Source: Curvivirga aplysinae
GTDB lineage: Bacteria > Pseudomonadota > Alphaproteobacteria > UBA8366 > Aestuariispiraceae
Assembly: GCF_009711445.1 (NCBI RefSeq)
Contig: NZ_SMMC01000184.1
Span: 611 to 32,799 of the forward strand
Direction of reading: 5' to 3'
Length of the DNA: 32,189 nt
How positions within the stretch are numbered: the stretch's first letter is position 1; every line of letters begins with the position of its first letter. The notes below the pieces were generated by a model. The model worked only from the letters and a program-made list of their open reading frames with translations, was not told where the DNA came from and ran no database searches. The position numbers and the translations under genes were made by a program. This document shows, piece after piece, positions 25,664-32,189 of the stretch.

Positions 25664-26776
25664 TTAAGCCTCGCTTCCAACAGCACGTGTACGAGGTGCT
25701 TTTAATTTACGTCGTCCATGGATCATATAAAAACTAGCTAGCATCGGTATAACAACATTTGCATACATTACATAGAGTAATGTCGGGTTTTTTCCTGCTG
25801 CATTAGTTAACCAAATATGTAGAATTAAATTTATGAGCATACCTACAATGGCTGTGCTCACCTGTTTAAATTGTCCTCTACGGCTATGCTGTCCTGATAG
25901 CAGAGATGCAATTGCGATCAGAGGTAAGCATAAACAAAAAATAGGCAAGAGAATACGAGCATGCCCTTGTGCAATTAATTTATCAAAGTTTTGCACATCA
26001 TTTGGATCATTTGGATTAGGAAATAGTAGATCGGGTAAATATCGCTCGTTTGCTTCTCTCCAACGCAATAGTTTTTGATCTTTTGTCAAGCCAATATCCA
26101 ATGTTGATTTTTGGAATTCTAACAGGTGTAGTTCACCGTCTTTCTTGACTTGTTTATTACCATTGAAAACTACGACACGAGGACCTTCAATAGTTTCAAC
26201 AATATTTCCTCGTTCAGCTATGATAGTAAGATTGTCAGCACCATTATGATAAATGATACCTAACAGTGTATTTTCGCTCTGTTTTTCGCGGATGTAAATT
26301 GTCGTATCACCCGTAATATTAGTAAACTGTCCTTCACGTAAAACTGCTGATCCGATTTGGGAACGGGCGTGAGTAATAATACTTCGGAATTCGACTTGAG
26401 AAGCAGGCATTAGATATAAAGTTAAACTATAACATATTAACATACCCAAAAAACCCGCGACAAAACCGCCGCGCGCTAGCTTTCCGCGGCTTAAACCTGC
26501 TGCTCGCATCACCACAATTTCACTATCCGATGTCATTCGGTTATAGGTGAACAGTGTTGCGCCAAACAAAACAATTGGTAAAAGATAGCTCAGATAACGC
26601 GGGGTTGCGAGCAAAGACATACGAAAGAATTCTTCGATTGGCAGGCCATTTGTAATTATCATATCAATGAATTTGATAGATTGTACGAGGGTTACCAAAA
26701 GACACATGGAAATTGTCGCGACAAACGTCACACTGCCAATTTGCTTAGCGATATAGCTTGTGATTCGAGACAACAT
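25664..26776 (-). CDS. lptF: LPS export ABC transporter permease LptF
   Basis: Partner permease of LptG in the LptB2FG LPS extractor. The 370-residue protein shows the YjgP/YjgQ layout: N-terminal helices (SVTFVATISMCLLVTLVQSI), the coupling segment NRMTSDSEIVVMRAAGLSRG, a periplasmic domain with IYIREKQSENTLLG, and C-terminal helices (ARILLPIFCLCLPLIAIASL). It heads a minus-strand run lptF-lptG-lptD-surA-pdxA-rsmA with gaps of about 5-21 bases, very likely one operon, and diverges from pepA across a 270-base spacer. Confidence 0.95.
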   Translation of the reverse strand: MLSRITSYIAKQIGSVTFVATISMCLLVTLVQSIKFIDMIITNGLPIEEFFRMSLLATPRYLSYLLPIVLFGATLFTYNRMTSDSEIVVMRAAGLSRGKLARGGFVAGFLGMLICYSLTLYLMPASQVEFRSIITHARSQIGSAVLREGQFTNITGDTTIYIREKQSENTLLGIIYHNGADNLTIIAERGNIVETIEGPRVVVFNGNKQVKKDGELHLLEFQKSTLDIGLTKDQKLLRWREANERYLPDLLFPNPNDPNDVQNFDKLIAQGHARILLPIFCLCLPLIAIASLLSGQHSRRGQFKQVSTAIVGMLINLILHIWLTNAAGKNPTLLYVMYANVVIPMLASFYMIHGRRKLKAPRTRAVGSEA

Positions 26777-26952
26777 GAAGGTTGTTATTTCCCATGCGTA
26801 GATAGATGAATGAATTCAATTATTAATCAAATAATGAAAAATAGCTGGATTCTTATTGTAAGTAAAAATTTCTTTGTATGTGTAACTAATATCTTCCACT
26901 GTTCATGTCTAGCCTGATAGGGATTAATTCTATGCTTTTTTTCCTACAATAC

Positions 26953-26980
26953 TTGACGTGAAGGTTTGGATGTTTATCAC
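26953..26980 (+). promoter_or_regulatory. Candidate sigma-70 promoter of pepA
   Basis: TTGACG (26953-26958) and TATCAC (26975-26980) are separated by 16 bases, in the divergent lptF-pepA spacer, and would give a leader of about 60 bases before the pepA start. The -35 matches consensus at five of six positions, the -10 at four. An alternative -10-like TATATAA lies at about 26992-26998. Confidence 0.4.
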
Positions 26981-27046
26981 TTTATCTCAGCTATATAAAA
27001 GAACGGGCGGTGTTGCCTGCAATTATTTTGAAAAGAGATTGCTATT

Positions 27047-28516
27047 ATGAAAATTACTTTTTCAACAAAAGCACCCAAAAAAGCGGACTCAATTCTGGTT
27101 GGCGTAGAAGAAGGGCGTAAGTTAACTGCATCAGCACAAGAGTTGGATGATGTTACATCTGGCATGGTGTCACGTGCGGCAAAAACAGGTAAGTTTAGTG
27201 GGAAGACAGCGCAGGTAGCAGAAGTTTTGGCTCCTGCAGGCCTAGACGCAGATCGAATCTATTTACTTGGTTTTGGTAAGGAATTCGATCAACTTTCTGC
27301 ACAGAAGCTTGGCGGAACTATTATTGGGCGTTTGATGGGGGCAGGGTCCAAAACTGCTACCATTTTTGTTGATGCTGCGGATGAAGCTGAAGTTGCAGCA
27401 CAAATTGCTTTCGGTATTAAGCTTGGTGCCTATAAATTTGAAAAATACATCACTAAGAAAGAAGAAGGTGATTCTACGGAAATTTCTGAAATCACGATTG
27501 TTACCAAGGCTGCCACATCTGCGGATCAAAAGTTTGATAACTTAAACGCAGTTGCGGAAGGTGTATATCTGACACGCGATGTTATTTCTGAGCCACCGAA
27601 CGTTCTTTATCCGGAAACAATGGCAAATGAAGCAGAAAAGTTAAGTGAACTTGGTGTTAAGGTGACCGTATTGGGTGAGGCAGAGATGACCGAACTAGGT
27701 ATGGGCGCTCTTTTAGGTGTTGGTCAAGGATCTGCGCGTGAAAGCAAGCTTGTTGTGATGGAATGGAAAGGTGGAACAAAGTCCGAAGCACCTGTTGCAT
27801 TTGTAGGTAAAGGTGTGACTTTTGATACAGGCGGTATCTCTTTGAAACCTGGTCCTGGAATGGACGAGATGAAATGGGATATGGGTGGTTCCGGTGTCGT
27901 GCTTGGTCTTATGAAGGCTTTGGCAGGTCGTCAAGCAAAGGTAAATGCTATCGGTGTTATAGGTCTTGTCGAAAATATGCCGGATGGTAATGCACAACGC
28001 CCTGGTGACATCGTGACATCCATGTCTGGTCAAACAATTGAGATTTTGAATACTGATGCGGAAGGGCGTTTGGTTCTGGCTGATGCACTTTGGTATACTC
28101 AAGACAAGTATAAGCCGCAAATCATGATTGATTTGGCGACATTGACTGGTGCGATTATGGTGAGTTTGGGGCAAGAACATGCAGGCCTGTTCTCAAATGA
28201 TGATCAATTGGCAGAGCGTTTAACTGCAGCGGGCTTAGCGACGGATGATAAAGTTTGGCGCATGCCGTTAGGGGATGCCTATGACAAGCAAATTAAATCC
28301 AGTGTAGCAGACATGAAAAATATTGGCGGGAAATATGGCGGCTCTATAACAGCTGCGCAATTCCTACAAAGATATGTGAATGGCACCAAATGGGCACATT
28401 TAGATATCGCCGGTGTGACATGGTCTGCAAAAAGCACAGCAACTGCACCAAAAGGTGCAACTGGTTTTGGTGTTAAGCTTCTGGATCGTTTTGTTTCTGA
28501 ACATTACGAAGGATAA
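27047..28516 (+). CDS. pepA: Leucyl aminopeptidase (M17)
   Basis: Cytosolic dizinc/manganese aminopeptidase that removes N-terminal residues, especially Leu, from peptides. The 489-residue protein has the variable N-terminal domain and the conserved C-terminal catalytic domain: metal/catalytic Lys255 and Asp260 in GKGVTFDTGGISLKPG, Lys267, Asp278 in KWDMGGSGVV, and Asp337, Glu339 and Arg341 in NTDAEGRLVLADAL. In E. coli PepA also binds DNA for XerCD recombination and carAB control; that role cannot be assumed here. It is divergent from the LPS export operon and followed by holC after 11 bases, a common gene order. Confidence 0.97.
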   Translation: MKITFSTKAPKKADSILVGVEEGRKLTASAQELDDVTSGMVSRAAKTGKFSGKTAQVAEVLAPAGLDADRIYLLGFGKEFDQLSAQKLGGTIIGRLMGAGSKTATIFVDAADEAEVAAQIAFGIKLGAYKFEKYITKKEEGDSTEISEITIVTKAATSADQKFDNLNAVAEGVYLTRDVISEPPNVLYPETMANEAEKLSELGVKVTVLGEAEMTELGMGALLGVGQGSARESKLVVMEWKGGTKSEAPVAFVGKGVTFDTGGISLKPGPGMDEMKWDMGGSGVVLGLMKALAGRQAKVNAIGVIGLVENMPDGNAQRPGDIVTSMSGQTIEILNTDAEGRLVLADALWYTQDKYKPQIMIDLATLTGAIMVSLGQEHAGLFSNDDQLAERLTAAGLATDDKVWRMPLGDAYDKQIKSSVADMKNIGGKYGGSITAAQFLQRYVNGTKWAHLDIAGVTWSAKSTATAPKGATGFGVKLLDRFVSEHYEG

Positions 28517-28527
28517 GTATCTATATC

Positions 28528-29001
28528 ATGTCTGAAACCATGTATTACCATTTGCAGACCAAACCTTTGGAGCAAGCATTGCCTCAATTATTGGCAGCAA
28601 CCCTTAAACGTGGTTGGAAAGCGGTGGTAATGACTGGTGAAGCTGGGCGTGTGGAAGCATTGACAGAGCATCTTTGGTCCTATGAGGAAGATAGTTTTCT
28701 TCCTCATGGGAATACCAAAGATGGGAATGCTGAATTACAGCCGATTTGGTTTACGGATCAGGATGAAAACCCGAATCAGGCAGAAGTGCTTTTCCTTGTG
28801 GATTCGGCGGAAAGCCAGAACCTAAATTCATATGCACGTGTTTGTCGCATTTTCAACGGAAATGATGATCATGCAGTCCAACAAGCACGTCTTGCTTGGA
28901 AAACAGAAAATGAAGCCGGACGAACATTAACCTACTGGCAGCAAACTGATCAGGGGGCTTGGACGAAGAAGGCGGACGCGAATACCAAAGAATCGCCCTA
29001 A
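28528..29001 (+). CDS. holC: DNA polymerase III chi subunit
   Basis: Accessory subunit of the replicative clamp loader that contacts single-strand binding protein. The 157-residue protein has the HolC layout: a short N-terminal strand (YYHLQTKPLEQALPQLL), KRGWKAVVMTGEAGRVEALTEHLWSY, and the conserved SFLPHGNTKD segment, then PIWFTDQDENPNQAEVLFLV. The C-terminus has a slightly extended polar tail. It starts 11 bases after pepA and is probably co-transcribed with it. E. coli chi is 147 residues, so length fits. Confidence 0.93.
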   Translation: MSETMYYHLQTKPLEQALPQLLAATLKRGWKAVVMTGEAGRVEALTEHLWSYEEDSFLPHGNTKDGNAELQPIWFTDQDENPNQAEVLFLVDSAESQNLNSYARVCRIFNGNDDHAVQQARLAWKTENEAGRTLTYWQQTDQGAWTKKADANTKESP

Positions 29002-29073
29002 TATTTAGCTATTATCGTAATTAAAGGGTTACATCTAACGCCAGCTTATATAGCATTATTGTTTATAGGTTGA

Positions 29074-30183
29074 ATGGCGAAACTTAAAGTACCCATCATA
29101 ACAAAAAGAATCAGGGTTTCGATGGCTAGACATTTTAAAAGTAGACGTATGACTCCTCGCAGTCGGTTTATGCCGTCTACTGGGCGTTGGGCACATACTT
29201 ATGGTGCAATTGATCTAGGTACTCATAATTGTCGTTTACTTGTTGCTCGTCCCTCTAAAAACGGTTTTCGCGTTATCGATTCATTTTCCCGCATTGTGCG
29301 ATTAGGTGAGGGAATTGCTTCTACAGGACGATTAAACGAAGCGGCACAACGAAGAGCTATTCAAGCTTTGCAGGCATGTATGGAAAAAATACGTTTTCGT
29401 AAAGCGACGCGTATTCGTGCGATTACAACTGAAGCCTGTCGTCAAGCTATTAACGCTGATCAATTTATTGCAAGAGTTATGAGTGAAACAGGTGTTTTAC
29501 TGGAAGTGATCGGTGCGAGAGAGGAAGCTCATCTTGCGATTGCTGGCTGTGTTCCTTTAATGGAAGAGAATAAAAAATATGCTTTGGTATTTGATATTGG
29601 CGGCGGAAGCACACAAGTTATTTGGGTGCGCACAAATACAGGTAGTAAGCAGGGACCAGAGGTAATTGATTGTATATCAATACCTTATGGTGTCGTTACA
29701 CTTGGTGAACAAGTTGGGTTGTCAAAATTAGCGGGACCAGATTTCGAACTCTGGGTGGAAAAAGTTTCATCTTTATTTCAAGACTTCGATCAACAACATG
29801 GTATATCTAGTGAAGTGGTCAAAGGATCCGTACAAATGCTTGGTACTTCGGGCACAGTTACGACTGTAACAGGCATTGATTTAGGATTGCCTCACTATAT
29901 TCGATCAAAAGTTGATGGTGCGGTCTTGAGTTTTAAGTCCGCAGAGGATATTGCCTCTCGTCTACGATCTATGACATTACAGGAGCGTGAAGATTGTCCA
30001 TGTGTGGGCAAGGAACGAGCCGACCTTGTTTTAGCGGGATGCATTATTCTGGAAGCGATCTGTCAGGTTTGGCAGGTTGGTCGACTTTGTGTAGCTGATC
30101 GTGGTATTCGTGAAGGTGTATTAATTGATTTAATGGCAGCGGCCGATCAGGAAGCTGAGGAGAATTGGAGCCATGGCAGCTAA
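29074..30183 (+). CDS. ppx: Exopolyphosphatase / guanosine pentaphosphatase family protein
   Basis: ASKHA-fold phosphatase that degrades inorganic polyphosphate and/or converts pppGpp to ppGpp; which of the two cannot be told here. The 369-residue protein has the first phosphate loop [14 protein letters not shown] (about 45-58), the ITTEACRQA segment, and the second phosphate loop [13 protein letters not shown], then [13 protein letters not shown]. It is much shorter than E. coli Ppx (about 510), lacking the C-terminal HD-like domain, as is normal for many alphaproteobacterial copies. A basic N-terminal extension of about 42 residues precedes the domain; Met17 or Met26 could be real starts. 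It overlaps rlmE by 11 bases, so the two are coupled. Confidence 0.9.
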   Translation: MAKLKVPIITKRIRVSMARHFKSRRMTPRSRFMPSTGRWAHTYGAIDLGTHNCRLLVARPSKNGFRVIDSFSRIVRLGEGIASTGRLNEAAQRRAIQALQACMEKIRFRKATRIRAITTEACRQAINADQFIARVMSETGVLLEVIGAREEAHLAIAGCVPLMEENKKYALVFDIGGGSTQVIWVRTNTGSKQGPEVIDCISIPYGVVTLGEQVGLSKLAGPDFELWVEKVSSLFQDFDQQHGISSEVVKGSVQMLGTSGTVTTVTGIDLGLPHYIRSKVDGAVLSFKSAEDIASRLRSMTLQEREDCPCVGKERADLVLAGCIILEAICQVWQVGRLCVADRGIREGVLIDLMAAADQEAEENWSHGS

Positions 30184-30961
30184 TGGACGTAACCGTTCTG
30201 GTGGCGGTAAGAAATCAGGTTCAAAAGGATCTGGAAATATTAGAAATGTGACAGATGGCCGTCAGCAACGCGTTCGCGTGAAAACCGCGAAACGTCGTAA
30301 GATTTCTTCTACGCGCTGGTTAGAACGACAATTGAATGACCCATATGTTGCGGAAGCGCGTCGTTTAGGATATCGGGGTCGTGCTGCATTTAAGCTTGCT
30401 GAGCTGGATGACAAATATGATTTTTTGCATCCGGGACAGGTTATCGTTGATTTAGGTTGCGCACCAGGCGGTTGGGTTCAGGTTGCGCAAGAACGTATCG
30501 GTAAAGAAGGTAAAGTCGTCGGTATCGACCTTCAAGAAGTTGAGCCTATTCCGGGAGCTGACTTGATTCAGGGTGACTTTATGGAGGACGATGCTCCGGA
30601 TAAGCTGAAAGCTCTTTTAAAAGGGGCTGACGTTGATGCGGTATTGTCTGATATGGCACCGTTTACCACGGGCCATGCCCCAACGGATCATTTACGTATT
30701 GTAGGCCTTGTGGAAGCTGCAGCTTATTTTGCAATGGAAGTTTTAAAACCCGGCGGCATTTTTGTGGCAAAAGTATTCGCTGGCGGCACTGAAAGTGAAT
30801 TACTTTCGTTACTGAAGAAACATTTCAAAAAAGTGGCTCATAATAAACCAGCATCAAGTCGTAAAGATTCTGCCGAGATGTTCTTGGTTGCTCAAGGTTT
30901 TTCTGGTGAGCGTCCTGACCTGCCAAATTATGATGAGTATAATCCGATGGATATGACGTAA
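30173..30961 (+). CDS. rlmE: 23S rRNA (uridine-2'-O-)-methyltransferase RlmE
   Basis: Methylates the ribose of U2552 in the 23S A-loop with SAM, late in 50S assembly. The 262-residue protein has a basic, Gly/Ser/Lys-rich N-terminal tail of about 45 residues, then the FtsJ/RrmJ fold: [12 protein letters not shown], the SAM loop [13 protein letters not shown], and the K-D-K-E tetrad at Lys74, Asp160 (VLSDMAP), Lys200 (FVAKVFAGG) and Glu235 ([12 protein letters not shown]). Its ATG lies inside the end of the ppx/gppA gene, with GGAG just upstream. dtd starts two bases after its stop, suggesting a three-gene unit. Confidence 0.96.
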   Translation: MAANGRNRSGGGKKSGSKGSGNIRNVTDGRQQRVRVKTAKRRKISSTRWLERQLNDPYVAEARRLGYRGRAAFKLAELDDKYDFLHPGQVIVDLGCAPGGWVQVAQERIGKEGKVVGIDLQEVEPIPGADLIQGDFMEDDAPDKLKALLKGADVDAVLSDMAPFTTGHAPTDHLRIVGLVEAAAYFAMEVLKPGGIFVAKVFAGGTESELLSLLKKHFKKVAHNKPASSRKDSAEMFLVAQGFSGERPDLPNYDEYNPMDMT

Positions 30962-30963
30962 TT

Positions 30964-31401
30964 ATGCGGGCTGTTGTACAACGTGTTAAAGAAGCAGCGG
31001 TGCATGTTGAAAGCGAGATCGTTGGAAAAATTGAACAAGGTTTGCTCGTATTGATCTGTGCAGAAGAGGGGGATGAAGATAGTCAGGCAGACTATTTTGC
31101 CCGCAAAATTGCAGCCATGCGTATCTTTTCTGATGAAAATGGAAAGATGAATAAATCTGTTAAGGATATTAACGGATCTATACTTGTCGTAAGCCAGTTT
31201 ACCTTAGCTGCTGACTGGAAAAAAGGAAATCGTCCGGGCTTTTCAAAAGCAGCTTCACCTGAAGAGGGGCGTCGATTATATGAATATTTTGTTCAAAGAA
31301 TAAAAGAAGAAGGCCTGCCAGTCCAGACAGGCCAGTTCGCAGCTGACATGCAGGTGTCTTTGGTAAATGATGGTCCGATCACAATCCCTATGGAGGGGTA
31401 G
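30964..31401 (+). CDS. dtd: D-aminoacyl-tRNA deacylase
   Basis: Hydrolyses D-aminoacyl-tRNAs (and Gly-tRNA-Ala), recycling mischarged tRNA. The 145-residue protein is full length and shows the family start MRAVVQRVKEAAVHV, the SQFTLAADWKKGNRPGF motif with the catalytic-site serine/threonine region, and the closing NDGPITIPME with the Gly-cis-Pro chirality filter. It starts two bases after rlmE, hence probable co-translation. It converges with the RTX gene, 16 bases between stops. Confidence 0.96.
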   Translation: MRAVVQRVKEAAVHVESEIVGKIEQGLLVLICAEEGDEDSQADYFARKIAAMRIFSDENGKMNKSVKDINGSILVVSQFTLAADWKKGNRPGFSKAASPEEGRRLYEYFVQRIKEEGLPVQTGQFAADMQVSLVNDGPITIPMEG

Positions 31402-31417
31402 GGACAAAACGATTATC

Positions 31418-32189
31418 TTACCAATCGACCCGTTCTACATCTTTCACAGCAATGTCTATATCATTTATTGAGATACTAAACGCTCCAGCCTCAGCCTTGA
31501 TGGCTGCGTTAACGTCTTTTTTACTTGAGGAAGAATCAAAGGTCTCATCACCGACCTTAATTTCCCAGTTTTCATCGACTAAATCATCAAGATAGAGCCG
31601 GTCTTTATTACCTTCTCCACCATCTATGATGCCTGCTTTTGTTGGCGTGCCGTCTACATCTGTTAGGTAAAATCTATCATTTCCTGCGCCCCCCAACATG
31701 GTATCATTGAGGCCACCTGTTAGGCGATCATTTCCAGATCCAGCATTCAAAATATCTATACCTTCGCCAGCAAATAAGCGATCCGCCCCCCCGCCCGCAA
31801 TAAGTGTATCGTTACCTGCACCACCATATAGATGGTCATTGTTATCACCCGTTGTCAGTTGGTCATTACCATCCTCACCATAAAGGCGGTTTCTTCCTGA
31901 TGTGTCTGTAAGCGTGTCATTAGCATCTCCACCATAGAGACGATCATTTCCTTCATTGCCATTTAGCTGGTCATCATCTGCGCCACCGCGCAATATGTCA
32001 TTTCCTAAGCCACCAGAAAGCATGTCTTCGCCGGAACCGCCCGTTAATCTGTCATTTCCAGAACCGCCATCTAGATTATCATTTCCTTCACCACCATAAA
32101 GACGATCTGTACCGCCGCCTGAGACAAGTGTATCATTACCTGATCCGCCATATAAGCGATCATTGTTATCACCTGTCGTCAGTTGGTCA
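31418..32189 (-). CDS. RTX (hemolysin-type calcium-binding) repeat protein, C-terminal part
   Basis: The minus-strand frame is open to the right edge, so only the last roughly 256 residues are visible; the Met at 32023 is an internal codon. The protein is a run of GGxGxDxLx-type nonapeptides ([32 protein letters not shown], and so on) that bind calcium in parallel beta-rolls, followed by a last block of about 85 residues beginning RFYLTDVDG and ending in [12 protein letters not shown]. Such proteins are usually exported by type I secretion, with the signal at the C-terminus. The enzyme or adhesin part, if any, lies outside the window. No type I transporter genes are visible here. Confidence 0.88.
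   Translation of the reverse strand, partial: DQLTTGDNNDRLYGGSGNDTLVSGGGTDRLYGGEGNDNLDGGSGNDRLTGGSGEDMLSGGLGNDILRGGADDDQLNGNEGNDRLYGGDANDTLTDTSGRNRLYGEDGNDQLTTGDNNDHLYGGAGNDTLIAGGGADRLFAGEGIDILNAGSGNDRLTGGLNDTMLGGAGNDRFYLTDVDGTPTKAGIIDGGEGNKDRLYLDDLVDENWEIKVGDETFDSSSSKKDVNAAIKAEAGAFSISINDIDIAVKDVERVDW
31542..32189 (-). repeat. 324-bp higher-order repeat inside the RTX gene
   Basis: The DNA string GTCAGTTGGTCA (plus strand) recurs at 31854-31865 and 32178-32189, exactly 324 bp apart. In protein this is QLTTGDNND, which recurs after exactly twelve nonapeptides (108 residues). The units after each copy also match in order ([41 protein letters not shown] in both). The right copy is cut by the window, so the boundaries given are approximate. 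Confidence 0.65.

Noticed and set aside
27713-28180. Minus-strand ORF of 155 residues inside pepA
   Set aside because: It lies antisense over the metal-binding core of pepA and has His/Thr/Cys-rich shadow composition.
31311-31334. GGCCTG...CAGGCC hairpin as a terminator
   Set aside because: It lies inside the dtd coding region, has no T-tract and is followed by conserved codons.
31418-32189. Regularly spaced repeats at the right edge as a CRISPR array
   Set aside because: The spacing is 27 bp with coding periodicity and the repeats translate to GGxGxDxLx nonapeptides in one open frame.

Overview
The window is about 32 kb of chromosomal housekeeping DNA from an alphaproteobacterium with fairly AT-rich DNA. 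The class is suggested by a PopZ-type polar protein directly upstream of valS, by the order fabD-fabG-acpP-fabF-mltG-yicC-gmk, and by the lptF-lptG-lptD-surA-pdxA-rsmA block divergent from pepA-holC. I cannot name the genus from sequence alone; a marine Rhodospirillales-like organism is a guess. No rRNA, tRNA, CRISPR array, IS element, prophage or integrase is visible. No gap without a gene exceeds 300 bases.

Layout. 1-3193: the C-terminal part of a PopZ-like gene (cut by the window edge), a terminator, valS and its terminator. 3194-4676: a stand-alone creatinase with a repeat-rich upstream region. 4705-7464 (minus strand): a two-gene unit of an exported protein of unknown function followed 9 bases later by a chemoreceptor. 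7724-9027: thymidine kinase, convergent with a LigE-like glutathione S-transferase across a shared terminator. 9234-11879: two unrecognised, probably cytoplasmic helical proteins, the first preceded by a 13-codon leader ORF that overlaps its start. 12056-16721: fatty-acid synthesis (fabD, fabG, acpP, fabF) and the lytic transglycosylase mltG. 16724-17485: an inverted SDR gene. 17568-19112: yicC and gmk. 19137-26776 (minus strand): lptF, lptG, lptD, surA, pdxA and a frameshifted rsmA. 27047-31401: pepA, holC, ppx/gppA, rlmE, dtd. 31418 to the right edge (minus strand): the C-terminal part of an RTX-repeat protein.

How the genes work together. The fab genes supply acyl chains for phospholipid and lipid A; lptF/lptG/lptD move finished LPS to the outer membrane; SurA chaperones outer-membrane proteins, including LptD in known systems; MltG acts on the cell wall. 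ValS, Dtd, RlmE and RsmA belong to translation and ribosome maturation. Tdk, Gmk and HolC belong to nucleotide supply and replication. Creatinase, the chemoreceptor pair, the GST and the RTX protein are the accessory, environment-facing part.

The most notable observations are a one-base frameshift that splits rsmA (ksgA), the unknown two-gene module with its leader ORF, the exported-protein/chemoreceptor pair, an orphan creatinase with repeated motifs in its upstream region, and a 324-bp (12 x 9-residue) higher-order repeat in the RTX gene. I do not see a clear new defence system or mobile element.
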